Source of the DNA: Salinibacterium sp. ZJ450
GTDB taxonomy: Bacteria; Actinomycetota; Actinomycetes; Actinomycetales; Microbacteriaceae
Assembly: GCF_011751885.2 (NCBI RefSeq)
Contig: NZ_CP061771.1
Coordinates: 2,790,001 to 2,854,000 of the forward strand
Direction: 5' to 3'
DNA: 64,000 nucleotides
The position numbers and the translations under genes were made by a program. This document shows positions 43,139-51,293 of this stretch, piece after piece. How positions within the stretch are numbered: position 1 is the stretch's first letter; the number at the start of each line of letters is the position of its first letter. Below the pieces are notes generated by a model. The model saw nothing but the letters and a program-made list of their open reading frames with translations, did not search any database and was not told where the DNA came from.

Positions 43139-44497
43139 GTGCCCGCCGACCTGCCTACCCCGACGACGACCACGCGTGTTCCCGGCCTGTTCAGCCGCGG
43201 CTACCTGTGGATCACGATCGGCTCCTGCGCGCTGGTCTTTCTCGGAGCGTTCGAATCGCTCGCCGTCACGACGGTGATGCCGGTGGTGAGCGCAGACCTG
43301 GATGGCGCGAGCCTGTACGCGCTGGCATTCGCCGGGCCGTTTGCCACCGCGGTGATCGGCATGGTGGTCGCCGGCAACTGGTCGGATCGCAGCGGGCCGG
43401 TGGCTCCGCTGTACACGTCGTCGGCGTTGTTCGCGCTCGGCCTGCTGATCGCCGGAACCGCGACCGCCATGCCGGTTCTGGTCGCCGGCCGCCTGGTGCA
43501 GGGGCTCGGCACCGGAGCGGTCACCGTGGCGCTGTACGTGGTGATCGCCCGCATCTACCCGCCGCGACTGCATCCCGCGATCTTCGCCGGCTTCGCCGCC
43601 GCCTGGGTGATCCCGTCGTTGATCGGCCCGTTCATCGCCGGCGTGGTCACCGAATGGCTGAGCTGGCACTGGGTGTTCCTCGGCGTGGTCGGGCTGGTCG
43701 TGATCGCCACCATCATGGTCGGGCCGGCGATGCGCAGTGTGGCGTCGACGAACGCCGAGGGACCCAAGACGCCCTGGGCGGTGGGGCGCATCATGTGGGC
43801 GATCATCGCCGCCGCCGCAGTGCTCGCACTCAACCTGGTGGCCACCGTGCCGCGCATCGGCGGCTGGCTGTCCCTCGCCGCCGTGATCGTCGCGCTCATC
43901 GCACTGCGCCCCCTGGTGCCGCGCGGAACCCTCACCGCCCGGCGTCGGTTGCCCAGCGTGGTGCTGCTGCGCGGACTGGCGGCGGCATCCTTCTTCGGCG
44001 CCGAGGTGTACCTGCCGTACCTACTAATCGACCAGTACGACTTCTCGCCGAGCCTCGCCGGGCTGGCACTCACCTCCGGCGCGCTGGCTTGGGCGGCGAC
44101 CTCGTGGCTGCAGGGCCGCATGGGCGACGCGCTGTCGAACCGCGCGGCCACCACGATCGGCACCGTGCTGGTGCTCGTGGCCATCCTGCTCGCCTTCGCG
44201 ACCGCGCTGCTCGGCTGGTCGCCCTCCGTCGCGATCGCCGGCTGGCTGCTCGGTGGCGGCGGGATGGGGCTGATGTACCCGCGGATCAGCGTAATGACCC
44301 TCGCCATGTCGACCGAGCAGAACCAGGGGTTCAACAGCGCCGCAATGTCGATCTCCGACTCGCTGGGCTCGGCGCTGGCACTGGCGGTCATTGGCCTGGT
44401 GTTCGCGGCGTTCGGCTTCCCCGGCGTGTTCGCGTTCGCCGCGGTGATTGCGGCGGCTGCGATCGTCGTCGCACCGCGCGTGGCCGCTCGCGGCTAA
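43139..44497 (+). CDS. MFS transporter (drug-exporter-like)
   Basis: A 452-residue protein with about 14 helices. The loop after helix 2 has NWSDRSGPVAPLYTSSA and helix 4 begins GRLVQGLGTGAVTVALYVVIAR, the DHA2-like drug:H+ antiporter style. FAAAWVIPSLIGPFIAGVVTE carries the antiporter motif C (GxxxGPxxGG-like). It probably exports a toxic compound. The 40-bp gap from the VOC gene suggests co-transcription. GTG 43139 is probably leaderless or weakly initiated. Confidence 0.82.
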   Translation: MPADLPTPTTTTRVPGLFSRGYLWITIGSCALVFLGAFESLAVTTVMPVVSADLDGASLYALAFAGPFATAVIGMVVAGNWSDRSGPVAPLYTSSALFALGLLIAGTATAMPVLVAGRLVQGLGTGAVTVALYVVIARIYPPRLHPAIFAGFAAAWVIPSLIGPFIAGVVTEWLSWHWVFLGVVGLVVIATIMVGPAMRSVASTNAEGPKTPWAVGRIMWAIIAAAAVLALNLVATVPRIGGWLSLAAVIVALIALRPLVPRGTLTARRRLPSVVLLRGLAAASFFGAEVYLPYLLIDQYDFSPSLAGLALTSGALAWAATSWLQGRMGDALSNRAATTIGTVLVLVAILLAFATALLGWSPSVAIAGWLLGGGGMGLMYPRISVMTLAMSTEQNQGFNSAAMSISDSLGSALALAVIGLVFAAFGFPGVFAFAAVIAAAAIVVAPRVAARG

Positions 44498-44694
44498 TCC
44501 CGGCGGCGACGTCTCCGCGAGCTGCCGATGCGACCAGACCGGTCCCGCCAGATCAGTAACCCGGCAATGCTCGCCAGCACGACGACCCCGATCGGCACGC
44601 CGATCGCGATGGCGACCACGTCGAACTCCGCCGCCGCAAGCACCATGGCGGTGGCGGGAGCCCCCGCCAGACCCGCTGTAGTTCGGCAGAACAT
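44494..44694 (-). CDS. Small membrane protein with basic tail
   Basis: A 66-residue protein with one long helix (about 26-48) and the tail RDRSGRIGSSRRRRRRD. GAGGGG four bases before the ATG is a strong ribosome site. The 18-bp inverted repeat CGTGATC-N4-GATCACG lies immediately upstream. It overlaps the convergent exporter by four bases. No family known. Confidence 0.6.
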   Translation of the reverse strand: MFCRTTAGLAGAPATAMVLAAAEFDVVAIAIGVPIGVVVLASIAGLLIWRDRSGRIGSSRRRRRRD

Positions 44695-44703
44695 TGCACC
44701 CCT

Positions 44704-44721
44704 CGTGATCGACTGATCACG
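44704..44721. promoter_or_regulatory. Inverted repeat upstream of the small membrane protein
   Basis: CGTGATC-GACT-GATCACG is perfect over seven pairs, and ends ten bases before the start codon. It could be an operator or the end of the 72-codon frame next to it. Confidence 0.45.
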
Positions 44722-44935
44722 CTACCGACGTGTTCGCGGCTGAACCACACCCAGTCCATGTGCCACCGAAAGTCGGGGCGGCAGCGGTGCCATCCGCACT
44801 TGCGATCGAAGTGAGGATAAGTTCCGGCTTGGCAGCCGGCAGGTCGCCAGCCCACCGCAACCACGTCGCCGCGAGCACAATCAGCGGTAGCCAGACCGTC
44901 GCCCCAGCAATCGCATCCCGAGCCCGCACTGTCAC
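44717..44935 (-). CDS. Small protein, possible truncated DUF1648-like remnant
   Basis: Seventy-two codons from GTG 44935. The beginning, VWLPLIVLAATWLRWAGDLP, looks like helix 1 and the LP loop of a DUF1648-type protein (compare the gene at 40259). The rest (ADGTAAAPTFGGTWTG) keeps only a trace of the family, and no second helix follows. It may be a broken gene rather than a working one. The start sits inside overlapping palindromes (TGTCACGGTGACA, 44930-44942). Confidence 0.35.
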   Translation of the reverse strand: MTVRARDAIAGATVWLPLIVLAATWLRWAGDLPAAKPELILTSIASADGTAAAPTFGGTWTGCGSAANTSVA

Positions 44936-45001
44936 GGTGACACCGTAGCAGCGGGCTGTGAATAGTGGTCAGTTTCAGCGCGAGAGCAGTACTCTGTCGA
45001 T

Positions 45002-45202
45002 ATGAGCGCGCGTCCGGCCACAGTGAAGTGGACCCCTTGGGTGTGGGTTGGGGCCGCGATCTACAGTGCGCTGATTCTGGGCGTGGGTGTTTGGGCCAGC
45101 GTCGCTACCGGCCAGTGGTTTGCCCTGGTGCTGTCGCTGGGCCTGGTTGCCCCAATCGACGTGCTGCTGATTCGTCGCTACCGCCGGCGCGCGACGCGCT
45201 GA
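45002..45202 (+). CDS. Small two-helix membrane protein
   Basis: A 66-residue protein with helices at about 13-34 and 38-57 and a basic tail RRYRRRATR. No family or ribosome site is evident. It ends seven bases from the convergent hpaD stop. Coding status rests on composition. Confidence 0.5.
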   Translation: MSARPATVKWTPWVWVGAAIYSALILGVGVWASVATGQWFALVLSLGLVAPIDVLLIRRYRRRATR

Positions 45203-45208
45203 TACTCG

Positions 45209-46351
45209 TCACAAGGACGCCCCGAGCTTGAACCCCTGCACGCTGTCGTCCTTGCGCGTGTACGAGAAGCCGTCGGCCCCAACGGTTACAGCCATCTCGC
45301 TCGCGTCGGTGCGGGCGACCACCGGCTGCGGGTTGCCGTCGAGGTCGAGCACGACCGAGGCCTCGGTGTACCAGCTGGGCACGACCGGGTTGCCCCACCA
45401 GTCGCGGCGCTGGTTGTCGTGCACGTCCCAGGTGACCACCGGGTTATCGGGGTCGCCGGTGTAGTAGTCCTGCGTGTAGATCTCCACCCGGTGGCCGTCG
45501 GGGTCGCGCAGGTAGAGGTAAAACGCGTTCGAGACGCCGTGGCGGCCGGGTCCGCGCTCGATCACGTCCGACATCCGCAGCGCGCCCAGCTTGTCGCAGA
45601 TCGCGATGATGTTGTGCTTCTCGTGCGTCGCAAACGCCATGTGGTGCATGCGCGGGCCGTCGCCGCCGGTCATCGCGGTGTCGTGCACGGTGGGCTTGCG
45701 GCGCATCCAGGCCGCGTAGGTGGTGCCGGCCTCATCCTGAATGTCCTCGGTGACCCGGAATCCCAGGTCCTCCATGTACTTCACCGCGCGAGGCACGTCG
45801 GGGGTGACCTGGTTGAAGTGGTCGAGCCGCACCAGCGCGCCCGGCGTGTGCAGGTCGTAGCGCCAGGCGAGGCGCTCGACGTGCTGCACGTCGTAGAAGA
45901 ACTCGTAGGGGAAGCCGAGCGGGTCCTCGACCCGCACCGAGTCGCCGATGCCGGTGGTGAAGCCCTCGGCGCGGCGCTCGACGCGGCATCCGAGCTCCGT
46001 GTAGAACTCGACCGCGCGGTCAAGGTCTTCGGGGGTGCGCACCCGGTAAGAGAACGCGGCGACCGCGGCGATCGGACCCTTCCGCAGCACGAGGTTGTGG
46101 TGGATGAACTCCTCCAGCGACCGCAGGTAGACGGCGTTCTCATCCTCTTCGGTGACCACGAGGCCCAGCACGTCGACGTAGAACGCGCGGGACACGGCCA
46201 GATCGGTGACCACGAGCTCCATGTACGCGCACCGCACGATGTCCGGCGCGGTGGCCGTCGGCGTGGGGATGGGGTTGGTCGGGGCGGGGATGGGGTCGGT
46301 GTAGGTGACGACCGGCTCGGCAGCGTCGTCGGTGATGATCGGTTCGGTCAT
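45209..46351 (-). CDS. hpaD: Homoprotocatechuate (3,4-dihydroxyphenylacetate) 2,3-dioxygenase
   Basis: A 380-residue extradiol dioxygenase of the VOC fold, like the Brevibacterium Fe enzyme and the Arthrobacter Mn enzyme. Two VOC modules begin at YMELVVTDLAVSRAFYVDVLG and VRLDHFNQVTPDVPRAVKYM. The metal triad fits His in RLDHFN, His in RMHHMAF and Glu in HRVEIYT. A Pro/Thr-rich N-terminal extension of about 35 residues (DPIPAPTNPIPTPTA) is unusual. It opens the ring of homoprotocatechuate to 5-carboxymethyl-2-hydroxymuconate semialdehyde. It is last in the operon, 63 bp after hpaE. Confidence 0.92.
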   Translation of the reverse strand: MTEPIITDDAAEPVVTYTDPIPAPTNPIPTPTATAPDIVRCAYMELVVTDLAVSRAFYVDVLGLVVTEEDENAVYLRSLEEFIHHNLVLRKGPIAAVAAFSYRVRTPEDLDRAVEFYTELGCRVERRAEGFTTGIGDSVRVEDPLGFPYEFFYDVQHVERLAWRYDLHTPGALVRLDHFNQVTPDVPRAVKYMEDLGFRVTEDIQDEAGTTYAAWMRRKPTVHDTAMTGGDGPRMHHMAFATHEKHNIIAICDKLGALRMSDVIERGPGRHGVSNAFYLYLRDPDGHRVEIYTQDYYTGDPDNPVVTWDVHDNQRRDWWGNPVVPSWYTEASVVLDLDGNPQPVVARTDASEMAVTVGADGFSYTRKDDSVQGFKLGASL

Positions 46352-46414
46352 GATGCTGGTGCTTTCTCTTCGTTGAGCGGATGTCGCGGTGTGGCGGGTT
46401 TCGATACCAGCGAG

Positions 46415-47941
46415 TTACTTCGACTGGGTGCCGAACCGGGGCGAGTGCGCCTCGTTCAGCGTGATGTGCACGGCCTGCTGGTCGGTGTAGAAGTCGATCG
46501 AGCGGTAGCCGCCCTCGTGACCGAGGCCGGACGCCTTGACGCCGCCGAACGGGGTGCGGAGGTCGCGCACGTTGTTCGAGTTCAACCAGACCATGCCGGC
46601 GTCCACCGCCTGCGAGAAGTTGTGGGCGCGCTTGAGGTTGTTGGTCCAGATGTAGGCGGCGAGGCCGTACTTCACGCCGTTCGCGAGCGCGAGTGCCTCC
46701 TCGTCGGTGTCGAACGGGGTGATCGCGACGACCGGGCCGAAGATCTCCTCCTGGAAGATCCGGGCATCCGGCTTCACATCGGCGAACACCGTGGGGGCGA
46801 CGTAGTTGCCGGTGTCGAACCCGTCGGGTCGACCGCCGCCGGCGACGAGACGACCCTCGCTCTTGCCGATCTCGATGTAGCTCATCACCTTGTCGTAGTG
46901 CTCGGGGTGCACGAGCGCACCGACCTCGGTCTTCGGGTCGTGCGGGTCGCCGACCACGATGTTCTTCGCGCGTTCGGCGTACCGTGCCACGAAGTCGTCG
47001 TAGATGCTGCGTTCGACGAGGATGCGCGAGCCGGCGGTGCAGCGCTCGCCGTTCAGCGAGAACACGCCGAACACGGTGGCGTCGAGGGCGGCCTCGATGT
47101 CGGCGTCGGCGAAGACCACGGCGGGCGACTTGCCGCCGAGTTCCATCGACATGCCCTTGAGGGTTGCGGCGCAGTTGGCGAAGATGGTCTGCCCGGTGGA
47201 GCTTTCGCCGGTGAAGGAGATCAGCTGCACGTCCTCGTGCTTCACCAGGGCGTCGCCGGCTTCTTCGCCGAATCCGTTGACCAGGTTGAAGACGCCGTCT
47301 GGCACCCCGGCCTCACGGAAGATGTCAGCCCAGAGGCTGGCCGAGAGCGGCGTGAACTCGGCGGGTTTCAGCACCACGGTGCATCCGGATGCCAACGCCG
47401 GCGCCAGCTTCCAGCTCTCCAGCATGAACGGGGTGTTCCACGGCGTGATCAGCCCGGCGACGCCCTTGGGCTTGCGGTTCACGTAGTTGACCTGCCGACC
47501 GGGCACCTTGTAGGTGTCATCGGTCTGGGCGACGATCAGGTCGGCGAAGAAGCGGAAGTTCTCTGCCGCACGCTGCGCCTGGCCGAGCGCCTGGGTGATC
47601 GGCAGACCGGAGTCGAACGACTCGAGCTCGGCCAGGCGGGCGTCGCGGGATTCGACGATGTCGGCGATGCGGTTGAGCACCCGCGACCGGGCGCGTGGCA
47701 GCATCCGGGGCCAGGGGCCCTCATCAAACGCCTTGCGGGCGGCGGCCACCGCGCGGTCGATGTCTTCGCGCTGACCGGCCGCGGCCTGCACGTAGGTCTG
47801 GTTCGACACCGGGTCGAGCACGTCGAAGGTGGCGCCGCCGATGCTGTCGACGAACTCGCCGTCGACGTAGTGCTGGATCTTCTCCGGCAGCCCTTCGGGG
47901 ATGTGCTGGATGCTCGGGCTCTGTTGGATCGTCATGGTCAC
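46415..47941 (-). CDS. hpaE: 5-carboxymethyl-2-hydroxymuconate semialdehyde dehydrogenase
   Basis: A 508-residue ALDH. Cofactor segments are AGLITPWNTPFMLESWK and SFTGESSTGQTIFA; the catalytic Glu is in MELGGKSPAVVF and the Cys in LNGERCTAGSRI. It oxidises the ring-fission aldehyde made by HpaD. Its start overlaps the stop of the DapA-like gene and hpaD follows, so function by context is strong. Confidence 0.92.
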   Translation of the reverse strand: MTMTIQQSPSIQHIPEGLPEKIQHYVDGEFVDSIGGATFDVLDPVSNQTYVQAAAGQREDIDRAVAAARKAFDEGPWPRMLPRARSRVLNRIADIVESRDARLAELESFDSGLPITQALGQAQRAAENFRFFADLIVAQTDDTYKVPGRQVNYVNRKPKGVAGLITPWNTPFMLESWKLAPALASGCTVVLKPAEFTPLSASLWADIFREAGVPDGVFNLVNGFGEEAGDALVKHEDVQLISFTGESSTGQTIFANCAATLKGMSMELGGKSPAVVFADADIEAALDATVFGVFSLNGERCTAGSRILVERSIYDDFVARYAERAKNIVVGDPHDPKTEVGALVHPEHYDKVMSYIEIGKSEGRLVAGGGRPDGFDTGNYVAPTVFADVKPDARIFQEEIFGPVVAITPFDTDEEALALANGVKYGLAAYIWTNNLKRAHNFSQAVDAGMVWLNSNNVRDLRTPFGGVKASGLGHEGGYRSIDFYTDQQAVHITLNEAHSPRFGTQSK

Positions 47942-48882
47942 TTTCCTCCGATGTTGAATTCACCGACGGGGGTGAGGTAGTCGGCGCCCTGCTCGAGGTA
48001 GGCCTGGATCTTGGTCAGGCCGCCGTCGGTGGGCGTGATCAGCGGCGGGCGGACGAATCCGGAACGGATGAGGCCCCGCTGCTCGAGCACCCACTTGCTC
48101 GGTGCCGGGTTGGTCTCGACGAAGAGCAGGTCGACGAGCGGGTGCAGACCGTAGTGGATCTCGCGGGCGCCCTCGATGTCGCCCGCCTCCCACAGTTCGT
48201 ACATCTTCGCGTGGGCGGCCGGGGCGATGTTCGCGGTGGCGGAGAGGAATCCGATGCCGCCGAGGGCGAGCAGCGGCAGGCAGAGCAGCTCGATGCCCGA
48301 CCAGACGATGAGCTCCTTGCCGCAGAGCTGCAGCACCCGGGAGAAGTGCTCGAAGTCCTTGGTGGTCTCCTTGACACCGACGAAGTTGTCGACGTCGCGG
48401 TACAGCCGGGCGATGGTCTCCGGGGCGATGTCGACCGCGGTGCGGACCGGCACGTTGTAGGCGAGGATCGGCAGGTCGGGGAACTCGGCGGCGATCGTCT
48501 TGTACCAGACGTACAGCGCCTCCTGGGTGGGCCGCGCGTAGTACGGCGTGATGATCAGCGAGGCGTCGATTCCGGCATCGACCGCCCGGCCGGTGAGCTC
48601 GATGGTCTCGTCGAGCTTGGCGCTGCCGGTGCCGGCGACCACGGGTGCGCGACCGGCGCCGGCGTCGATGACGGTCTTGATCGCGGCGAAGCGCTCGTCG
48701 ATGCTCTGCGAGCTCGGCTCGCCGGTGGACCCACCGATGGACAGGCCATGGGTGCCGTTGGCGAGCTGCCAGTTCACCAGGTTGGCCAGGCTCTCGTGGT
48801 CGACCGCGCCATCCTCGGCGAACGGCGTGATGAGCGGGGCGATCGAGCCTCGGATCGAGTGGGGGTTGGTTCTGAACGTCAT
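47938..48882 (-). CDS. DapA-family aldolase of the homoprotocatechuate operon
   Basis: A 314-residue class I aldolase/lyase of the dihydrodipicolinate-synthase family. The Schiff-base Lys is in NFVGVKETTKDF, the Tyr in PILAYNVPVRTA and the carboxylate loop in GSTGEPSSQS. Lysine synthesis is unlikely in this setting. It probably performs the last retro-aldol step, splitting 4-hydroxy-2-oxoheptane-1,7-dioate in place of the class II HpaI. Start and stop overlap its neighbours (GntR and hpaE), giving strong operon evidence. Confidence 0.85.
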   Translation of the reverse strand: MTFRTNPHSIRGSIAPLITPFAEDGAVDHESLANLVNWQLANGTHGLSIGGSTGEPSSQSIDERFAAIKTVIDAGAGRAPVVAGTGSAKLDETIELTGRAVDAGIDASLIITPYYARPTQEALYVWYKTIAAEFPDLPILAYNVPVRTAVDIAPETIARLYRDVDNFVGVKETTKDFEHFSRVLQLCGKELIVWSGIELLCLPLLALGGIGFLSATANIAPAAHAKMYELWEAGDIEGAREIHYGLHPLVDLLFVETNPAPSKWVLEQRGLIRSGFVRPPLITPTDGGLTKIQAYLEQGADYLTPVGEFNIGGK

Positions 48883-49598
48883 CGTCCTGCGCTTTCGGTG
48901 TGGTGAGTGGCTTGGTAGTTAAGGAGTGCGTCGAGCGTGCCGGTGCGGTGGGCCCGGGCGGCGAGTTCGATGTCGAGGGTCTGGGCGCCCGTCTCGATCA
49001 GGCGCAGCAACTGCTCGTGCTCGTCGACCGAGTCGCGGGCGCGACCGGGAACGAAACTGAAGGTGGAGTCGCGGAGCACCGCGAGTCGCTTCCAGCCGCG
49101 GTGCACCAGGTCGAGGATGTGCGGGTTCGGGCAGTGCTCGAAGATCACGGAGTGGAACGCGCGGTTGAGCTCGGTGAACTGGTGCGGATCGAAGTCGTCG
49201 AGGCTGTCGATCATCTTGGCGTTGATGGCGCGGGCCTGGACGAGGTCGGCCGGGGTGACGAAGGGGGCGGAGAGCGCGGTGGCCGCGCCCTCGACCAGGC
49301 TCAGCGTCTCCATCGTGTAGAAGTACTCGCGCTCGTCGACCATGGCCACCTGCGCGCCGACGTTGCGTTCGAACGTCACCAGGCCCTCGGCCTCGAGCCG
49401 GCGGATCGCCTCGCGCACGGGTACCACGCTGATCTCGAGTTGTTTGGCGATCTGGCCGAGCACCAGCCGGAAGCCGGGGGTGTAGCGGCCGTCTTCGATG
49501 CGGCCCCGCACGAACGCGTAGGCCCGCTGGGATTTGCTCGGCGCCGCGGCATCCGTCGTCGCGGCATCCGTCATCGAGTTCGTCGCGTTCTTAGTCAT
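48879..49598 (-). CDS. GntR-family (FCD) regulator of the hpa operon
   Basis: A 239-residue regulator from ATG 49598, overlapping the upstream FAH-RraA stop. The winged helix is LGQIAKQLEISVVPVREAIRRLEAEGLV (LGQIAKQLEIS, then VVPVREAIRRL). The helical FCD effector domain holds LNRAFHSVIFEHCPN with metal/ligand His. Encoded inside the operon it likely represses. The AT-rich palindrome at 51101-51118 is its probable site. Confidence 0.88.
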   Translation of the reverse strand: MTKNATNSMTDAATTDAAAPSKSQRAYAFVRGRIEDGRYTPGFRLVLGQIAKQLEISVVPVREAIRRLEAEGLVTFERNVGAQVAMVDEREYFYTMETLSLVEGAATALSAPFVTPADLVQARAINAKMIDSLDDFDPHQFTELNRAFHSVIFEHCPNPHILDLVHRGWKRLAVLRDSTFSFVPGRARDSVDEHEQLLRLIETGAQTLDIELAARAHRTGTLDALLNYQATHHTESAGR

Positions 49599-51091
49599 CG
49601 GGTTTCCTCGTCGTAGCGCTTCTTCCAGGCCGCGTTCATCGGGTAGAGCCCGTCGACGCTTTCCCCGGCGGCGACCCGCTCGGCGATGTAGGTCTCCTCG
49701 CGCTCCTGCACGATGGCGGCCTCGACGACCTCCTCGACGTAGCGCGGCGGGATCACGAGCACGCCGTCGTCGTCGCCCACGATCACATCGCCGGGCTGCA
49801 CCGCGGTGCCGCCGCAGGCGATGGTCAGGTCGGTGTCCCACGGCACGTGCCGGCGGCCGAGCACGGCGGGGTGCCCGCCCTGCGAGTACGCCGGAATTTC
49901 GAGCGCGGTCACGGCAGCCAGGTCACGGATGCCGCCGTCGGTCACGACGCCGGCGGCCCCGAGCGCCTGGGCGCGGAGGGCGAGGATGTCGCCGACGGTG
50001 CCGGTTCCGGCTTCGCCGCGCGCCTCGATCACGAGCACGTCGCCGGGGCCGAGCGAGTCGAAGGCGCGCTTCTGGGCGTTGAAGCCGCCGGCGTGGGTCT
50101 CGAAGAGGTCTTCCCGGTTCGGGATGAAGCGCAGGGTGCGCGCCCGGCCGATCATCCGCTCGCCCGGGTGCGTGGGGCGCACGCCGTCGATCGTGACGTT
50201 GTTCAGGCCGCGCTTGCGCAACTGCGCGCTGAGCGTCGCCGTGCCGACCGAGGCGATTTTCTCGCGCAGCTCAGCGGTGAGCTCGAAGGGCTGCGGAAGC
50301 GCGGGCAGACCCGCCGCCTCACGACTCCCCCAGGCTTCGCTGCGCTGCAGGTCGTCGACCTGTGGCCCTGCCCCGTGGGTGCCGGGCTCGATTTGGCCCT
50401 GGATGACGGTGGTGATGAGGCGTCCGCTCGACGGTGACCCCGCGGCATCCGGGGCATCCACCTCGACCTCCACCGTCTGTCCCGGGGCGACCACACTGGA
50501 TCCGGCGGGGGTACCGGTGAGGATGACGTCGCCCTGCTCGAGGGTGATCAGCTGGGACAGGTCGGCGACCAGCTGATCGAACGGGAATGCCAGCTCGGCG
50601 GTGGTGTCGTCTTGCACCAGGGCACCGTCGACCCAGGTGCGGATGCGCAGCGCGGTCGGGTCGATCGACCGGGCGTCGATCAGGCGTGGGCCGAGCGGGG
50701 TGAACCCGTCGCCGCCCTTGGACCGCAGGTTGGAGCCCTTGTCTGCCCAGCGGAGGTCGTACACGCCGAAGTCGTTCGCGGCGGTGACCGCGGCCACGTG
50801 CGACCAGGCTTCCTCACGCGAGACGTTCTTCGCCGGAGTGCCGATGACGAGGGCGATCTCGCCTTCGAACGCCAGGAGCTCGGTTCCGACCGGCCGCTCG
50901 ATCACGCCACCGCTCTCGGCCACCGAGCTGCTCGGTTTGAGGAAGTACGAGGGCTGCGCGGGCACTCGACCGCGCTGCGCGATGCGGCTGGGGTAGTTGA
51001 GGTGAAGGGCGATGACTTTGCCGGGACGGCGAAAACTGGCCTGTGCTTCGGCGTCCGCCCCGGTGCGGTCCGACAGTTCCTGATCGGTCAT
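49595..51091 (-). CDS. FAH-RraA fusion: isomerase/decarboxylase joined to RraA-like aldolase/decarboxylase
   Basis: About 498 residues from ATG 51091. Residues about 15-235 form a fumarylacetoacetate-hydrolase domain (KVIALHLNYPSRIAQRG, LAFEGEIALVIGTPAKNVS, GDVILTGTPAGSS), like HpaG, which decarboxylates and isomerises the carboxylated dienoate. Residues about 270-470 form an RraA-like domain (SAQLRKRGLNNVTIDG, GDVLVIEARGEAGTGTVGDI, GVVTDGGIRDL), the fold of HMG/CHA aldolases and oxaloacetate decarboxylases. The fusion joins two tautomerase/decarboxylase-type steps. First gene of the operon. Confidence 0.85.
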   Translation of the reverse strand: MTDQELSDRTGADAEAQASFRRPGKVIALHLNYPSRIAQRGRVPAQPSYFLKPSSSVAESGGVIERPVGTELLAFEGEIALVIGTPAKNVSREEAWSHVAAVTAANDFGVYDLRWADKGSNLRSKGGDGFTPLGPRLIDARSIDPTALRIRTWVDGALVQDDTTAELAFPFDQLVADLSQLITLEQGDVILTGTPAGSSVVAPGQTVEVEVDAPDAAGSPSSGRLITTVIQGQIEPGTHGAGPQVDDLQRSEAWGSREAAGLPALPQPFELTAELREKIASVGTATLSAQLRKRGLNNVTIDGVRPTHPGERMIGRARTLRFIPNREDLFETHAGGFNAQKRAFDSLGPGDVLVIEARGEAGTGTVGDILALRAQALGAAGVVTDGGIRDLAAVTALEIPAYSQGGHPAVLGRRHVPWDTDLTIACGGTAVQPGDVIVGDDDGVLVIPPRYVEEVVEAAIVQEREETYIAERVAAGESVDGLYPMNAAWKKRYDEETR

Positions 51092-51100
51092 GGCTAGATC

Positions 51101-51118
51101 GTATATCTTTTGATACAT
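51101..51118. promoter_or_regulatory. Probable GntR operator of the hpa operon
   Basis: GTATATCTTTTGATACAT is an imperfect AT-rich palindrome (GTATxTC/GATACxx) 10 bases upstream of the first operon gene, in the divergent region with the ThDP enzyme. FCD-type GntR sites are of this kind. Confidence 0.5.
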
Positions 51119-51293
51119 ATTGCCAAGCACTGGTTTTCCGGCACCGGCCGATCGCTAGACTCACCTTGTCATGGTCGGCCGGGTGCCGACCCGGTGCTCG
51201 AAAAATGAGCACGAAGCCGAGCCGCAGTGTTGCCGCACCGCCGCCGCGCGAGACACATACGGAATAGTCCCCGTTTGTCTCGAAAGGCTTGTC

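Noticed and set aside
45419-47980. A long open frame of about 850 codons on the + strand
   Set aside because: It runs antisense to hpaD and hpaE, lacks family motifs and is rich in Val/Asp/Gly/Arg/His as expected of an antisense GC-rich frame.
47938-48882. Calling the DapA-family gene lysine-pathway dapA
   Set aside because: It overlaps ring-cleavage genes and a GntR regulator, and no lysine gene is near.
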